A DNA stretch of 60,000 nucleotides from Liolophura sinensis (lineage: Eukaryota > Mollusca > Polyplacophora > Chitonida > Chitonidae), in the NCBI RefSeq assembly GCF_032854445.1, contig NC_088300.1, positions 43,643,682-43,703,681 on the forward strand, in the 5' to 3' direction. Positions 46,701 through 58,547 of the stretch are shown in pieces. The first letter of the stretch is position 1. The number at the start of each line of letters is the position of its first letter. A model generated the notes under the pieces. That model saw nothing but the letters and a program-made list of their open reading frames with translations. It made no database searches and was not told the origin of the DNA. The position numbers and the translations under genes were made by a program.

Positions 46701-49700
46701 TCCTCAAAGCAAGAGGGCTCACATGCACCTGTTAAAGCCTCAACATCATCAGCCCCTGTTTCTGCTCCTGACTTTAATTCATCTAGTTCAGAGGGTTCTT
46801 CACTAATTTCACTGCCTAAGTCAACCTGCAATGAGACCTCCATAAAGCCAACGCCTCCTGATTTGTCAAGTGGTTCAGAAGTCTTACCCCGAGACATTGG
46901 TTTACAGAGTGTGACTTCAGGATCTGCTTCACCCCAGTCTCCTACGCCCAAGTCTCCGGATAGCACTAATAAGAACATTGTCATCATCAAGGAAGGTAAG
47001 ATATAAACCTACGATAAATGACGTGGAATTTCACCTGAAATAGTGAGTTTTTATAGAGACAAATACGACCTTTTTCTAAGATCAATAGAACTTCAGAATC
47101 AGGCAAAATATGTGACTTGGCCACAGGCAAAATTGTAGGTCATTTAAACATGCTTTTTGCAGATAAGTATTATGTTCATATTTTTTTGTGCTGTGTATTT
47201 TAGTGATGTCCTGGTAAACATGTCCTGGATTTGATCTCTTGAAGTAGCTGGAACATTACATCTGGATATGTAATGTTATTTGCAGGTCTGCTACTTCATT
47301 GAAATTTGTATTCTGTCACACATATTTCTAGCATGAACCCTTGTCCTGAATTACATGTAACCTCGATTCACATTAACTCATGCATTCTCAGCAAAAACAT
47401 AAGATACCAAGCTGAACTGTAATTCTGACAAGTTTGCGAATGTCAAACCAAGTACCACTGCCTAAAATTTGACAGTGGTGCAAATTTGTAAACGATGTTG
47501 TAGCATCTACTTTGATGCATGTACATACAGTTCGTCAAATTGTGTTGCAGATGCAACAAGTTCAGAATCCTATATATTGACATGTGAAAGTTGTTTCCTG
47601 AGTAAGGACCCTGAAGGGATGCATCAGTGTGGTGACGGCCATGTTATTTGTACCAAATGTGTGGAGGAACGGGCTAAGGAAGCACTCTCAGGGAAGACGG
47701 TAAGCAAGATCAACACGGCCATCTTCATTAGCTGCATTCCTAGTCATCGTTCATGAAATCCTTCTGCTCTGCCAGCAGGCTGCAGGTGGTCGTGAGTTCC
47801 CCCTGGTATCTTCCACCCAGTTGTACAAGTAATATATTCTTGAGTATGGTGTGAAAAACCAGTGGAATTAATAAATAAATAAAATCCTTTGAATAAAAGA
47901 AAATAAAATAATTTAAACATTAGGAATTATTCTAAATCTTCATAACAATCATATGATCACTAAATATTCACACCACTTCTTGGTGGAAGTGTCTGATAAA
48001 TTTTTCTTTCTGATATTTGATAAAAAAAAAATAAACAAACAAGAAACATGACAAAAAATGATTACATGTTAAAGGTGAGCGTTCTTATTGTTACCAGTGG
48101 TTACGTACTAACACATAATGAAGTGCATTTTCCTGTTTTCACCTTGCATTTCGTCATACATTAATAAATGTGCTTCATGTATGTAGAAGATGTACATATT
48201 AACGTCATCTTGCTAGTTACCAAATTAGCTTACCGCTTGGGCACAACTTCTGTGTCTTTATGGGATATAATGTGCCTGCATCATGCAGACACATGGTTTT
48301 CTGTGGTAACGCATAGTTATGAATTTGGAGGACGGGTGAGTTATTAGGTTTGATTTTCATCCAGTATGTACACATAATAGCCTTCATTTTTATTGGATTA
48401 GATGACTGTAATCGTGAAATTTGTGCAGTGTATAGACCATGAATTGTAGAATACTCGATATTTATAAACTTAATATGTTATTTTCATTGCCAGTTTGCTG
48501 TACTTTGTCCTTGCTCTGAATGCATTGCCGTGGTTCCAAGAGGTAAGCCCTGGACATACGTGTAAATCCTTTGTGCTAAACCTTTTTGTGTATTTTTAGA
48601 AATCTACGCAGTCATGGCCTCGTAGAGGTACTAACTGGTAAGACCTGAGACAGCCCCAAATAATGATGTGTGTATTTTAGGAATTAAACTCTCTGCTACA
48701 TGTAGCTTCTAGCATCAGAGTTTCCATCATGTTACAAATACCCAAATCTGCTGGCCTTACCTGCTTATTCCAAGCTCCCTGAATTTATGTTGTAGATTAA
48801 ATACATTACTAAGGTAAACCATCGATAATCCCTTGTTGAAAGACATATAAGTTAATTACAAATATGATATGATAATAGGCCTCTGTAAATCTTGTAAGTA
48901 AATATATGTATGCTTGTTTGTACTTAACAACTGCAAAAGATAAAGGCGTCTCAGTAGTCCAAGAGCTAGCTGAGATTTATTTGACGTGAAAGCTATCAAA
49001 TTTTTTACAGTTTGGTGGGGTAGAGGTAGCCTACCTGACTACAGAAATCCTTGTCTTAAGTGCAGCCAGTGGGTTATTGGGGCTCTTTCTAATTTCCCCC
49101 CAATTCAGTTTTATTTGACCTAGTGCCTATATGGCTAAGACCAATGCTACATTGTAAGGAAAGACACACTAATTATGAATCTGTAACTTCAAACAGAATT
49201 TTATAGTGGAAAGGCCGCTTAAGACAAAGACTGATTAGCGCTGATGAAGGATTTATTTGACAAAAAACGTATTACATTGAAATCAGATGTAAAATGTTGA
49301 GTATGGTGTAAATGGCAAGAATTGCCAACTTAAGACAAGTTTATGGGGTGAAAAGGTCACTTAAGACAAGGTCAAAGGTCAGTTGGCACTGAATGACCTT
49401 TGATTCTACTTTAATTGACATGTTGAGCCTGGAAAATGTAGAGTTTGATCCCTTCATCAATAATCACCTACATAAGACCAACTTATGTGGTGGAAAAGTG
49501 ATTTAAAACAAGGTTAAAGGTTAGAGGATTCATCAGTTTTGTGATGCAACAACAACTCGACATGCATATGTATTTATTATACCTACATGTAGCAGTGGCT
49601 GCGGAAAGGTCTGGCAACAATTTGCGAATGGTTTTGGTTTCCCCTGGGCTCTGCCTGGTATCCTCCCACCATGATGCTTGCCGCCATTGCATAAGTGAAA

Positions 49701-52700
49701 TATTCTTGAATACGGCCTAGAACACCATTCAAATAAATAAATAAATAAATTCATGTAGCAGTAACTTTGGAATAGTCTGTTCACTGATAATCTCTTCACA
49801 GATTTGTGGTTATAAAAGAAGTGTTCTATCTTCACACGTTTTTTTTTTTTTATTTGAGATGTTCATATTACAGGCTGTGATGTTTTTAAGAGGGTATTTT
49901 GGCCAGAATTTTACCTAAGACTTCCAATAGCTTGTGATTTGTTGGTGATTTTCAGATAACTTAGAAAGAGCCTTGCCTGGAATGATCCTGGACTTGCTGG
50001 ATGATAAGTTGCAAACTCAGGAAAGTGCGCTATCAGACCCAGATAGGGAAGACTTTGTCAGGTAAGCAAATAAAGCCAGCACACTCATCAAGTTCACAAA
50101 GAGGGATAACTGCACTTGTGATACATAAAATACCCTCAGCCCTGGCTGGGAGAAATTAACAGGCAAGCAGTTATCCCCTCTCCTTCTTGCCATTTTGGGC
50201 AAGCAGAAAGCGAGTAAATCGGATGTTCTAATTTATTGTCGCACATGTGGAAGTAGCCTAGTGGCGAGTAACAGGTCATTTGACTTTAGATGAGAACAAG
50301 ATGAGAGCTAGTGATCACATTCTGCTTTTGCATGAAGTTCACTATTTCTTGTTTTTGATATTCACATTTATGAACAACTGCTTTAAAATAACATGTCTGC
50401 ATTTTGCCCTATAATTACCTCCACTGCATATTGATGAAGTAATGATTAAAGGCAAAGAAAACACTAAAGGGGTCTGCACGGTTTCCACCCACCATAATGC
50501 TGGCCACAGTCATATAAGTGAAATATTCTTGAGTATGGCTTAAAACACCAATCAGATAAATAAAAGAAATGCGTTTTATTAGATTGGAAAAAAAATGTAT
50601 CAAAGGTAATTATTTGTTCCATTATTAAATAATAGCAAAAATTATATTTGATATCTTATATCTACATGGGATTGGTCAGTGGCCAATATCAAAGGCGATT
50701 TTCAGACAAATCTATTGTATTTTGAACTCCAGCTACCAAAAAGTATGCATTTCATAAATACTTAGGTGATTGTGGTGAAGCTTTTTGGGTAACTATGAAT
50801 CCCTCAGTTTTCACAAATAAATCTGAGTAGTGTAAAATAGTATTTTCAAACAATAAATTCTCCTCAGGTGTCCCAGCTGCAGTTTTGGCACCGTGCTGAA
50901 TCTTACAGTGAAAAGATTTGTCTGTAGAAGCGACAGTTGTATGGCTGTAAGTACATTTCTCCATGACTCCATGTATTGCCCTTATACCCTGACTTAAAAT
51001 GTAAACTGTATTATTTCACACTGGTATTTATTGACACCTCCCTGTGTTTTACTGAATTATTTTTCATAAGCATTCCAAGAATAAATGATTCCAGTGTCAT
51101 AGTAGGCAATTTTCTCACAAAATTCACAATAAGATTAGGAATTTTGATGATCTTGCATCCTGTTTGTCTAATTGATGATACCTCAATGGTCTTGATACGA
51201 TGTGTCCTTCTCTAGGTGACTTGTAGACACTGTAGACAGGATTGGACGGGAAGGGATCACAGCCTGTGTGAGAGGGGCAGTAGTGAGGAGTCACCCCCAG
51301 AGGGAGCTAATGCTGATCTGTCATTGCAACTCCCGTCTCACTGGTCCACCACCGACATGAAGGGGAAGGTAAAAAGAACCATCCAGTGTTAAACACCTGT
51401 CCGGCTGAGTGTTCCATGTTGAGTGGTGCTGTGGGTGGAGGTTCCAGTTTACACACACACTATATGTTACTAGCTTCTCAACTTTGTTAGTCACGACTCA
51501 GGTCGGGTCATACCAAAGACTTTGAATAAGTTGCTTCCTTGCTTGGCACTCAACACTATGGGGTTGGAGCAAGGAAACAAAACTGGTTGGCTTGGTGCTA
51601 GTGTAATGTCACTGTTTGGGGTCTCATATCTGATGTCTTCGGCATGATAATTCAGTGGAGGCAGAACTTTGGTGGCATGGATTCGCTGTGTTACAAGAAG
51701 ACACAGTATATATACACACATCTAATGATTCCTCATCGTCATGTGACTTAAAATGGTCAACTTAAAAGTTAAACCCCAAGCATTCATTCATTCATTTTGT
51801 TAGTCACGATATGGCTGTAGTTGGTTGACTTTTTGGTAAGCCATAATCATTCACTCTCTGACTTGCCTCTAGGTTCATGGTTTTTTGACACTCCTTATAT
51901 ACTCATGGTCATCCTCAGCTAGTGTCGACTGTAAGTACAACAGCCCTAGTTAGCCTAGCATAGCAGGTGTGGAGCAAAAAGACCAGAACCGTATTTCGCC
52001 TAAAAGTTAACTTTTTTGAACTGACCCATTTTGCTTAATTATAATTAATTCGTCCAATTTTAATGACAAAAGTACAAAAAGCTTTTATTTGCTTCCGAAG
52101 GTGAATTTATACATGCCAAATTTTAGGTGAAATACAGGATAATGGAGTTAAACAGAGAGAAGAATCCAGTAATCTGTATGGTTATGTGAAAAGCATAAAA
52201 GTTTGCTACTGGGTGAAAAAGACCACTTTTCTGGTAACTTATGGTAATGTAATACAGGTAACTAAGTACCTCTGTGATAACTATAATTGAACTACCGTGA
52301 GTTGTTTTTCTTTTTTTTTTTAATTTTGGCTGATTTAATTAAATGCAGTACAGTATTTGACGCTTGTTGAAATTGTAAAATTTCAACCAGGACTAAATTA
52401 CACAAGTCGATTTGTCTGATTTTGATTGTTCTGTTCTGTTGATCCTGGTGAGACAAAAAAAAACCATATAGGATCATGTCTTTTCTGTTAAACACACTGC
52501 AGCTTGACTAGGGTTAACATGTGGTTATGGACATCTGCATATATTGTAATGTGCTGTATGGTTATAGAACAGTTCACTTTGAGCAAAAGTATTTAATAAT
52601 TCTCTGTTCATTGACTATTGCAGATATTCATAAAGGAGCTTGTACAACCCAGTTCTCAGGAATGGGCCAATATCAGAGCATTGTTCTCAAAGACTCTTGC

Positions 52701-55700
52701 TGATGCTCACCTGAAGTACATACACAGAGTTCAGAATCCTCGACTGTGGAGAAAATACTGTGTGTAAGTACTCATATATATGCTATAGGTGAAGTTAATT
52801 ACACCATCGCATAAATGAAATATTCTTGAGTATGGTGTAATACGTCAGTCAAATAAATAAATAAATAAGTTGAACTTCAAATAGGCTGTATCTGATATTT
52901 ACTGAAAGGCAATAATATCATTTGATTAGCAAGTATGGGTTTTTGGCCAGGTATGGCCTCTTTAGTATTAAATGGATGTCTACTATTGCATGATGCCCAA
53001 TTTAATATATCAGCCAATGACATTGCTTGCTATAATGTTAGCATTAAACCTCAATCAAATGAATTGTGTAGATTATGTGCTACTTTCTGAGTACCGGTAG
53101 TACATTACCCAACATTTATCCTTTAAATGGAGGCTCACATCAAGCATGGCTGTGAAATGCAAATTATACTGACAGTTTGTAAGCTTGAAACAAAGGCTGA
53201 TAATGCCACAGTGATGAAATAATGAGGCAAATCAGTAACCTCTCCTGTCAGTAGATGAATGTCTGGGCATTGATAATTCAGTGACTCAGTCAAAATAACT
53301 ATAGGACATTCTGAAGATGGCTACATGAGGAATGCCTACATATGACACCTACATATAATATGTCTATTATTACTGGTGAATATGGAAGTTTTGAGTTTGA
53401 ACTCTTCTTCCTACTGTACCATGTCACCTGTCAGAAATTATTTGTTTATGTGGATGCTGTAATAGTTCCACTATATATCTGCATTAATGTTCCTCGTTTT
53501 GCTGTTTGTTTCTCTAAATTTGAACTTAATTAATTGCAATTTTAATATGTGTCCGATTGGTGTGCAGTCATTTACATCTGCCTCGTATATTGCAAGCTAT
53601 TCCGGAAATAGAAATAGATACAGTGACTGTAATGTATAAAAGCTTAATGATGTAAGATTATTTTGTCTGCAGAAAAGTTGCCCTGAAAGGATGTCTAATA
53701 GCTTACAGTTCTGATATCCTGTGCTAAGCACTGGGACTGTTCTGTCTTCAAATTACGCATTTATCAGAAAATTTTTGCTTGTTTCAACAGAACCCGCCAG
53801 AATATGCTGGAAGATAATGGTGAGACACACCTTAATGAGAAAATTTTGTTCCATGGCACAGCACCTAGAGTGGTAGAGAGTATATGCCGAGAGGGTTTTG
53901 ATTGGAGGATGTGTGGTCGCCATGGGGTGACGTATGGACAAGGTTTGTAGTTCATATTTTTCTGTGTTTGTCTTTTTGTGGTACACATTGTAATGTAAAA
54001 TGCTGTTTTGTGGTACACATTATAATGTAAAATGTTGTTTTGTGGTACACATTGTAATGTAAAGTGCTGTTTTGTGATACACATTATAATGTAAAATTGT
54101 GTTACATGGTGCACATTGTACTTATTTATTTATTTATTTAATTGGTGTTTTACGCCATACTCAAGAATATTTCTCCGGCGGCCAGCATAATGGTAGGAGG
54201 AAACCAGGCAGAGCCCGGGGGAAACCCACGACCATCCGCAGGTTGCCAACAGACCTCCTCACGTACGGCTGCACATTGTAATGTGAAATGCTGTTTTTGT
54301 ACTTGACAGTGTAATGTAAAATGTTATCTTTGTGCTACATATTGCAGTTTGAAATGCTGTTTGTTGGTGCACAAAAGTATCACACCAGTAGTGTACATGT
54401 AACACGGAAAAGACTTCATTCTGATTCTGAATATTTTGATGATGGTTGAATAAAATGCCCAAATGTTGTCTATAGATACACCAGTTATGTTTTACATATA
54501 ACTTATCAGCAGCACTCCAGGATTTCAGATGTATCATTTTGTAGTGCATGTAACTTTGTGTATTGTTGACTATGAAATAAACCTAGACTGGACTTGATAA
54601 ATACCAGTGTACATGTAGGAAATTATATGTATTACACTCTTTTGTATGAATTGCTGTGTGCCAAAGGAAATGTATTTTCACTGAAATAGATTTTTTTAAA
54701 ACTATATTCATAGTTTCTGTTTAGGCATGGAAAGTAAGGCTGGTTTAAATGTAGACTGAGTTTTCTGTTTGCTTGATAGGAGCCTATTTTGCCAGGGATG
54801 CCGTGTATTCACATCGTTATTCTGCTCAGGTACAGCAGGGACCGCGAGCTCCCAGATACACTACACAGCCACTTGATGTGTGGCATCAGATAGCTAGAGG
54901 TACGTTGTATGGTATATGACCTTAGTTCTAGCCGGCCTCGGGTAAACTGTTTGTTTGTAGTTGTATTCAAGTGATCAGTTGGATGTATATAGGAGTATTA
55001 ATCACTTTATGTCCCCAGCTGGAAACCGGTAGTAGACCACAGGGATTTGCAGCCTGTCAGTCATTCTGTATCACAAGTGATTTTTTGGTCCATAACTGGA
55101 AAGCACTGTGATATATTGCCTTCAATCCTTGTCAGCGGTAGGACATCAATCAGAGCGCAGCTAGGAATGGTTTTCAGCAATGTGTGTGAAAACAATATTG
55201 TTGCTGTAACATTATTTAACCGACTGTCTTTATTACTTGAGTGAAGGAACGACTGGGATTGGTTTTCATAGATATATGTATGCACACAACATACTGGCTG
55301 TTACAGCGATGTTTCTTTCCATTAGTTTAATTTTACCCTGACAATAACTCTTGAGTCCCTTTCAAACTTGGACGGTATGACTTCAAGGAGAGGACAACTT
55401 TCATCGGTTTTCTGTCATGTTTGTGAAACAATATGGCTGCTGGAGCCATCATGGTTACCTTGTCATTAAACTTTCTAACAGATTTCCTTGGGCAGTGATA
55501 TGACATCAGTGCAAGACTGAGTGGGATTTTTTTTGAGCTACGTGCACACACTGTACATGTAGACATCCCTAAAACAACATGGCTCATATAAAGACCATTA
55601 TCTATTTCATTCGTTAATATTACTGAAAGGGATGGCCATTTATCTAGTGACATTTTGGGAATGTGATTATCTAGTGCCGTTGATATTTGTTATAGCAGGG

Positions 55701-56703
55701 TACATCTGCATAAATATATGCCATAGTCAGGCAATATACATCGACTTTAGCAGTGTGTTTTCTTGTTTAACAGTGAAAATACATTTAACTCATTTGTTTG
55801 AGGCATTGTTTGAGCTGTAGTTTTTATCAGTGCTTGCTTTTCTCCACCCTTAAAAATGGCCTCTTACGTGTAAGTCAAATATTCTTGAGGACAGCATAAA
55901 ACTGACATTATCAAATTAGTACTGTATATGCATGAATCAGTGCTTTCATGTGTTATGTATGAAAGAGATCATCAAAGAAACATAGTATTAACGGTAAATT
56001 AGATGCATTTACATGGCACAATTTACAGTGTAACATTATGGTGAATTCATGGATTTCAATGAGAAAATATGTAATTCAGGAGAATTTCTTTCATCTTGTA
56101 GGTTACAGGCAATTACAACGTACCGGTTCGGCGGTGTCTAGCCCCTCAGACAGGAGACCTGCACAGACAAGTAGTACAACCACGTCAGCCTACGCAGGGC
56201 AAACACAATACTCTCCTAATGTACCAGGTGCCTCAGGAAGTGGTACATCCACAAGTCTTGCTGCAGCAGCGGCAAATCATTTATCAGTAGCGCCCTCAAG
56301 ACAGGTGACCTTGCAAGACCCGAACAGATATCTTGTGTCCATCAATATCAGCGGGTCAAGACCGCAAGCCAAAAGGCAGGTGATTGTACCCTCATCTTTG
56401 GTGACCAGGGCTTATGTGTCTCAAAACCCCTCCACATCTGGGTATAACACTATACAACCATCCAGCTCAACAGCCGAGGAAGAACCACACAGGCCTAGAG
56501 AGTATACAATGTTTGTTTCTAAAGTGCTGGTAGGACGGTCAACAATTGGCAGCGCAGAATATCGGAAACCTCCTCGTAATAACAGTTTTGATGATGGTCG
56601 AACATTTGATTCTTGTGTGGATAACCCTGATAACGCTCGTATCTTTGTGATATTTGATAGCTCTCAGGCCTATCCAGAATATGTTATTAATTATACAATA
56701 TAA
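42644..56703 (+). CDS. RNF216-like RING1-IBR protein fused to a PARP catalytic domain
   Basis: Twelve phase-consistent coding exons: 42644-42851, 43042-43130, 43542-46995, 47551-47699, 48494-48542, 49956-50061, 50868-50946, 51216-51368, 52624-52763, 53791-53942, 54780-54899, 56102-56703, giving 1766 residues. The ATG has a strong context (A at -3, G at +4) and lies 5 nt after an acceptor, so at least one upstream non-coding exon is expected. Order of parts: N-terminal helical segments (1-145), Ser/Thr-rich low-complexity region (about 145-1240), RING1 (1262-1310), IBR (1353-1396), PARP catalytic domain (about 1430-1766). No RING2 is present between IBR and PARP. RBR ligases need the RING2 cysteine for transfer, so either RING1 works as an ordinary RING or ubiquitin ligation is lost. 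It is probably an intracellular regulator linking ubiquitin and ADP-ribose signalling; that role is inference. Confidence 0.5.
43700..46995 (+). CDS. RING1-IBR-PARP protein: giant Ser/Thr-rich exon 3
   Basis: Most of the 3454-nt exon 3 (whole exon 43542-46995), about residues 150-1250, is low-complexity and rich in Ser, Thr, Pro and Gly. It holds three copies of an acidic hydrophobic motif (near residues 173, 268 and 476: IDS.LL.LDS.SDEDLPSFL type) and seven tandem 24-residue repeats. Near residue 600-640 is a more ordered basic segment (QARYLAEHLQRKMQQLRCLQ), and the exon ends with NIVIIKEG. The open frame over 3.4 kb, flanked by a good acceptor and donor, shows it is coding. It is probably disordered and heavily phosphorylated. 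Confidence 0.5.
44196..44690 (+). repeat. 72-bp coding tandem repeat (24 residues x 6 plus a partial)
   Basis: Units start at 44196, 44268, 44340, 44412, 44484, 44556 and a diverging seventh at 44628. Each encodes a 24-residue unit beginning GLSQ.GES.PSTS and ending VTVSSIP. Units 2-5 are nearly identical at DNA level, indicating recent expansion or homogenisation. The first and last units are more diverged, as expected at array edges. Confidence 0.5.
47551..51368 (+). CDS. RING1 and IBR modules (RNF216/TRIAD3-like), no RING2
   Basis: Exons 47551-47699, 48494-48542, 49956-50061, 50868-50946 and 51216-51368. RING1 ligands: C1262, C1265, C1277, H1281, C1284, C1287, then C1305 and C1307/C1310. 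The IBR shows the full C6HC set: C1353, C1356, C1371, C1376, C1381, C1384, H1393, C1396. The sequence CGDGHVICTKCV and the spacer to the IBR (NLERALPGMILDLLDDKL) are of the RNF216 type. After C1396 the chain becomes acidic and Ser-rich (ERGSSEESPPEGANADLSLQ) and passes into PARP; no further Cys/His cluster follows. Confidence 0.5.
47765..47883 (+). mobile_element. Family A SINE fragment
   Basis: Diverged body (ccagcaggctgcaggtggtc), 3' segment and (AAAT)n tail, starting about 65 bp after the exon 47551-47699 donor. Confidence 0.5.
49592..49757 (+). mobile_element. Family A SINE copy lacking the tRNA head
   Basis: Body (ggaaaggtctggcaacaatt), 3' segment (ataagtgaaatattcttgaa) and (AAAT)n tail are intact. 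Intronic in the PARP-fusion gene. Confidence 0.5.
50468..50565 (+). mobile_element. Family A SINE 3' fragment
   Basis: Contains tttccacccaccataatgct and ataagtgaaatattcttgag with an AAAT-type tail. Intronic. Confidence 0.5.
52624..56703 (+). CDS. PARP catalytic (ADP-ribosyltransferase) domain with internal insertion
   Basis: Exons 52624-52763, 53791-53942, 54780-54899 and 56102-56703, about residues 1430-1766. The landmarks are in order: IHRVQNPRLWRKYC, then LFHGTAP with catalytic H1497, GFDWRMCGRHGVTYGQGAYF with Y1529, the MFVSKVLVGRSTIGSAEYRK strand, FDSCVDNPDNARIFVIFDSS, and QAYPEYVINY with E1759. His-Tyr-Glu is the triad of PARPs that can form chains (PARP1, tankyrases); most PARP10/12/14-like members lack the Glu. 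Between YSHRYS (to 1541) and the MFVSKVLVG strand lie about 160 extra Ser/Thr/Ala/Pro-rich residues where typical members have only a short loop. The stop is at 56701-56703. Confidence 0.5.
52800..52868 (+). mobile_element. Family A SINE 3' end fragment
   Basis: Contains ataaatgaaatattcttgag, tatggtgtaatacgtcagtc and an (AAAT)n tail, 37 bp after the exon 52624-52763 donor. Similar short remnants are at about 19540-19625, 43350-43405, 55862-55915 and 59680-59725. Confidence 0.5.
53966..54375. repeat. 32-bp minisatellite interrupted by a SINE
   Basis: Units containing ttgtggtacacattgtaatg recur at 32-bp steps (anchor at about 53981, 54013, 54045, 54077, 54109) and resume after the SINE with more diverged copies up to about 54375. 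It is intronic, between the two exons that carry the PARP His and Tyr. Confidence 0.5.
54121..54269 (-). mobile_element. 5'-truncated family A SINE inside a minisatellite
   Basis: Starts with (ATTT)n and the diagnostic 3' segment (gtgttttacgccatactcaa), head truncated. It is flanked by an 11-bp duplication TGCACATTGTA (54110-54120 and 54270-54280) that is part of the surrounding 32-bp tandem repeat. It lies in an intron of the PARP-fusion gene. Confidence 0.5.
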
Positions 56704-57127
56704 TTGTGTTGTTTTTTTTATTTGGATATGGCTGGTTTGCTGTTTTGTCCTCAGTTGTCTCCCATTTAATTACTGTAATCCCTCAACTTTTTCTCATGGG
56801 TGCAAAGTGTTTTTTCAAGCATATTCTGAAGGCATTTGTAGACTGCTAAAATTTTACTTTTTGTGAAGCCCTGAAAATGGCCAATCCAACCAAAATCAAA
56901 TTAAAAATGCACATAAATTGCACTGAAAATTGGTCTTTCATATGCAAAAAGGTTGAAGAATTAGAGTACAGTTGCTTCCTGCTTTTTGAGGGCAAACATT
57001 TGTGCAGCATATTGCTTGTCAATACATAAATTTGGCTTTCGCTGTTTTCTAGAGATTAGGTCAGGTGTACTAGTGAGACAGCAATAAGTTATTAACTTAA
57101 AATGATAGGTGAAGTCAGTCCTTCATA

Positions 57128-57213
57128 CAGGCACAGGTCTTCCAGCAACCTGGGGATGGTCGTGGGTTTCCCCCAGGGCAAATAGCACCAGTCAAATAGA
57201 TAAATAAATAAAT
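57128..57213 (+). mobile_element. Family A SINE fragment with internal deletion
   Basis: Body (ggtcttccagcaacctgggg) joined directly to the tail region (caccagtcaaatagataaat). It lies 425 bp after the PARP-fusion stop codon, probably in the 3' UTR or just beyond. Confidence 0.5.
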
Positions 57214-57524
57214 TCTTACAGGCATAATCGTTGTGAAATTTTCTAACAGCAGGTGCATGTTTGTACAGTGGTCAACTGGCCCATATGTTTAATATTTTTG
57301 TTTTTTTTTATACTGATCTGCCTTGAAGTGTACTCTTCAATGACATATTTCTTACTGGTCGTACATGTATATACATGCAAATCGTTTTTAGGTTACTATA
57401 AGATTGAAGCATTCAAGTAGAGCATTGTTGTTGTTGTGACAGTCAGTCAGACTTTCACTAGTGAAGTAGTGGTTTCTCTCATTGTCTAAATGTGATCATG
57501 TAACTAAGTATGAGGTCAGACAAT

Positions 57525-57530
57525 AATAAA
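57525..57530 (+). terminator. Possible polyadenylation signal of the RING1-IBR-PARP gene
   Basis: AATAAA occurs about 820 bp after the stop codon, outside any SINE tail. Earlier AATAAA words at about 57200 belong to a SINE tail. Weak evidence; transcript ends are unknown. Confidence 0.5.
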
Positions 57531-58547
57531 TGTTATGAAAAAATTATGCTTTGATGTTACATTTAACAAATATTGAAAAGTTATGACAAGTATGTAGATT
57601 AATTCGCTGTTTTTTTTGATCTTTGCATGATTGTACATAATGTTTTGTCTAAATACTGGATACATAGTGAATTCATTAATTATTGGATATATTGGTTTAA
57701 TTCAAACTAGAAACGGCTGCGATATTGCCTATATGGCATTATACCATGATCATTCATTCAATCTAGATGTTAGGTTAAGGCGAATTTCATTTTTAGAACA
57801 TTGTCTGATTCTCTTATTATATTTTGGACATATGGGTGAAGAGAGGGCAAATACAGTTCAGGAGAGATTGTTGCCATATACAATCTATACCATTACTGGA
57901 CACAGCCACCGTTAACGGCTGCCCTCAGTATTCTTCAGTTCTTTTTTGTCCAGCACTAGTTGTGTGTGTGTACCTTAGAGAATGTCATGCTTTATTTGGT
58001 TTTGTTGGTATGTTTTGTGTGTTTTGATATCTAGTAAAGATAAGCACAAATTCAGACTGTAAAGTATGACACCTTGTAGAAAGTCACTATTGTCTTGTTC
58101 TCAGACTCGGGGAAAGCCCATGTTAAGTGAATGGCCAATGGTAAAAGCTAGGATATCAAAGAATGGGGCTGGCCAATTAACAGACAGACAGTCAGAATAG
58201 CTTATAGAGTTGGTTTGTTCAGCTGAAAACTGACAGGATAGTCAATGAGACTGGTATTAATGTAACTGAAACAAAGTAGTTTCTTTGTAAGTTAGTTTTG
58301 AGGTCAGTGATTTGCATATTGTCACGGTATTACATCTTTTGGAATGCATTGTTTCTGATAATAATCATGCAGACCCGTTTTAATAATGTATAGAACAATT
58401 TGTTAAACTGTGATACACAGAGTGACTGGGTGTCAAATATGGTGTGGAGTGCAGTGTGATAATTGGGCCACGTTATTCTCTCCATTTGTCAGATGTGACC
58501 GTTCTTTTGCAAAACTTGCCTATCTTATTTTCTTGGAGCTTCTGGGA

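Noticed and set aside
46319-46990. Antisense open frames of 100 and 116 codons
   Set aside because: Shadows of the Ser-rich exon; no splice or domain support.
51368-52624. Search for a hidden RING2 exon between IBR and PARP
   Set aside because: No plus-strand stretch with the clustered Cys/His spacing of RING2 was seen in this intron, and the flanking exons already join in phase 0 without it.
53764-54114. 116-codon minus-strand open frame with TTK/HYN repeats
   Set aside because: Shadow of the 32-bp minisatellite and of a PARP exon.
57631-58027. Plus-strand open frames after the PARP-fusion gene
   Set aside because: No linked exons, no domain, low-complexity hydrophobic composition; most likely 3' flank.
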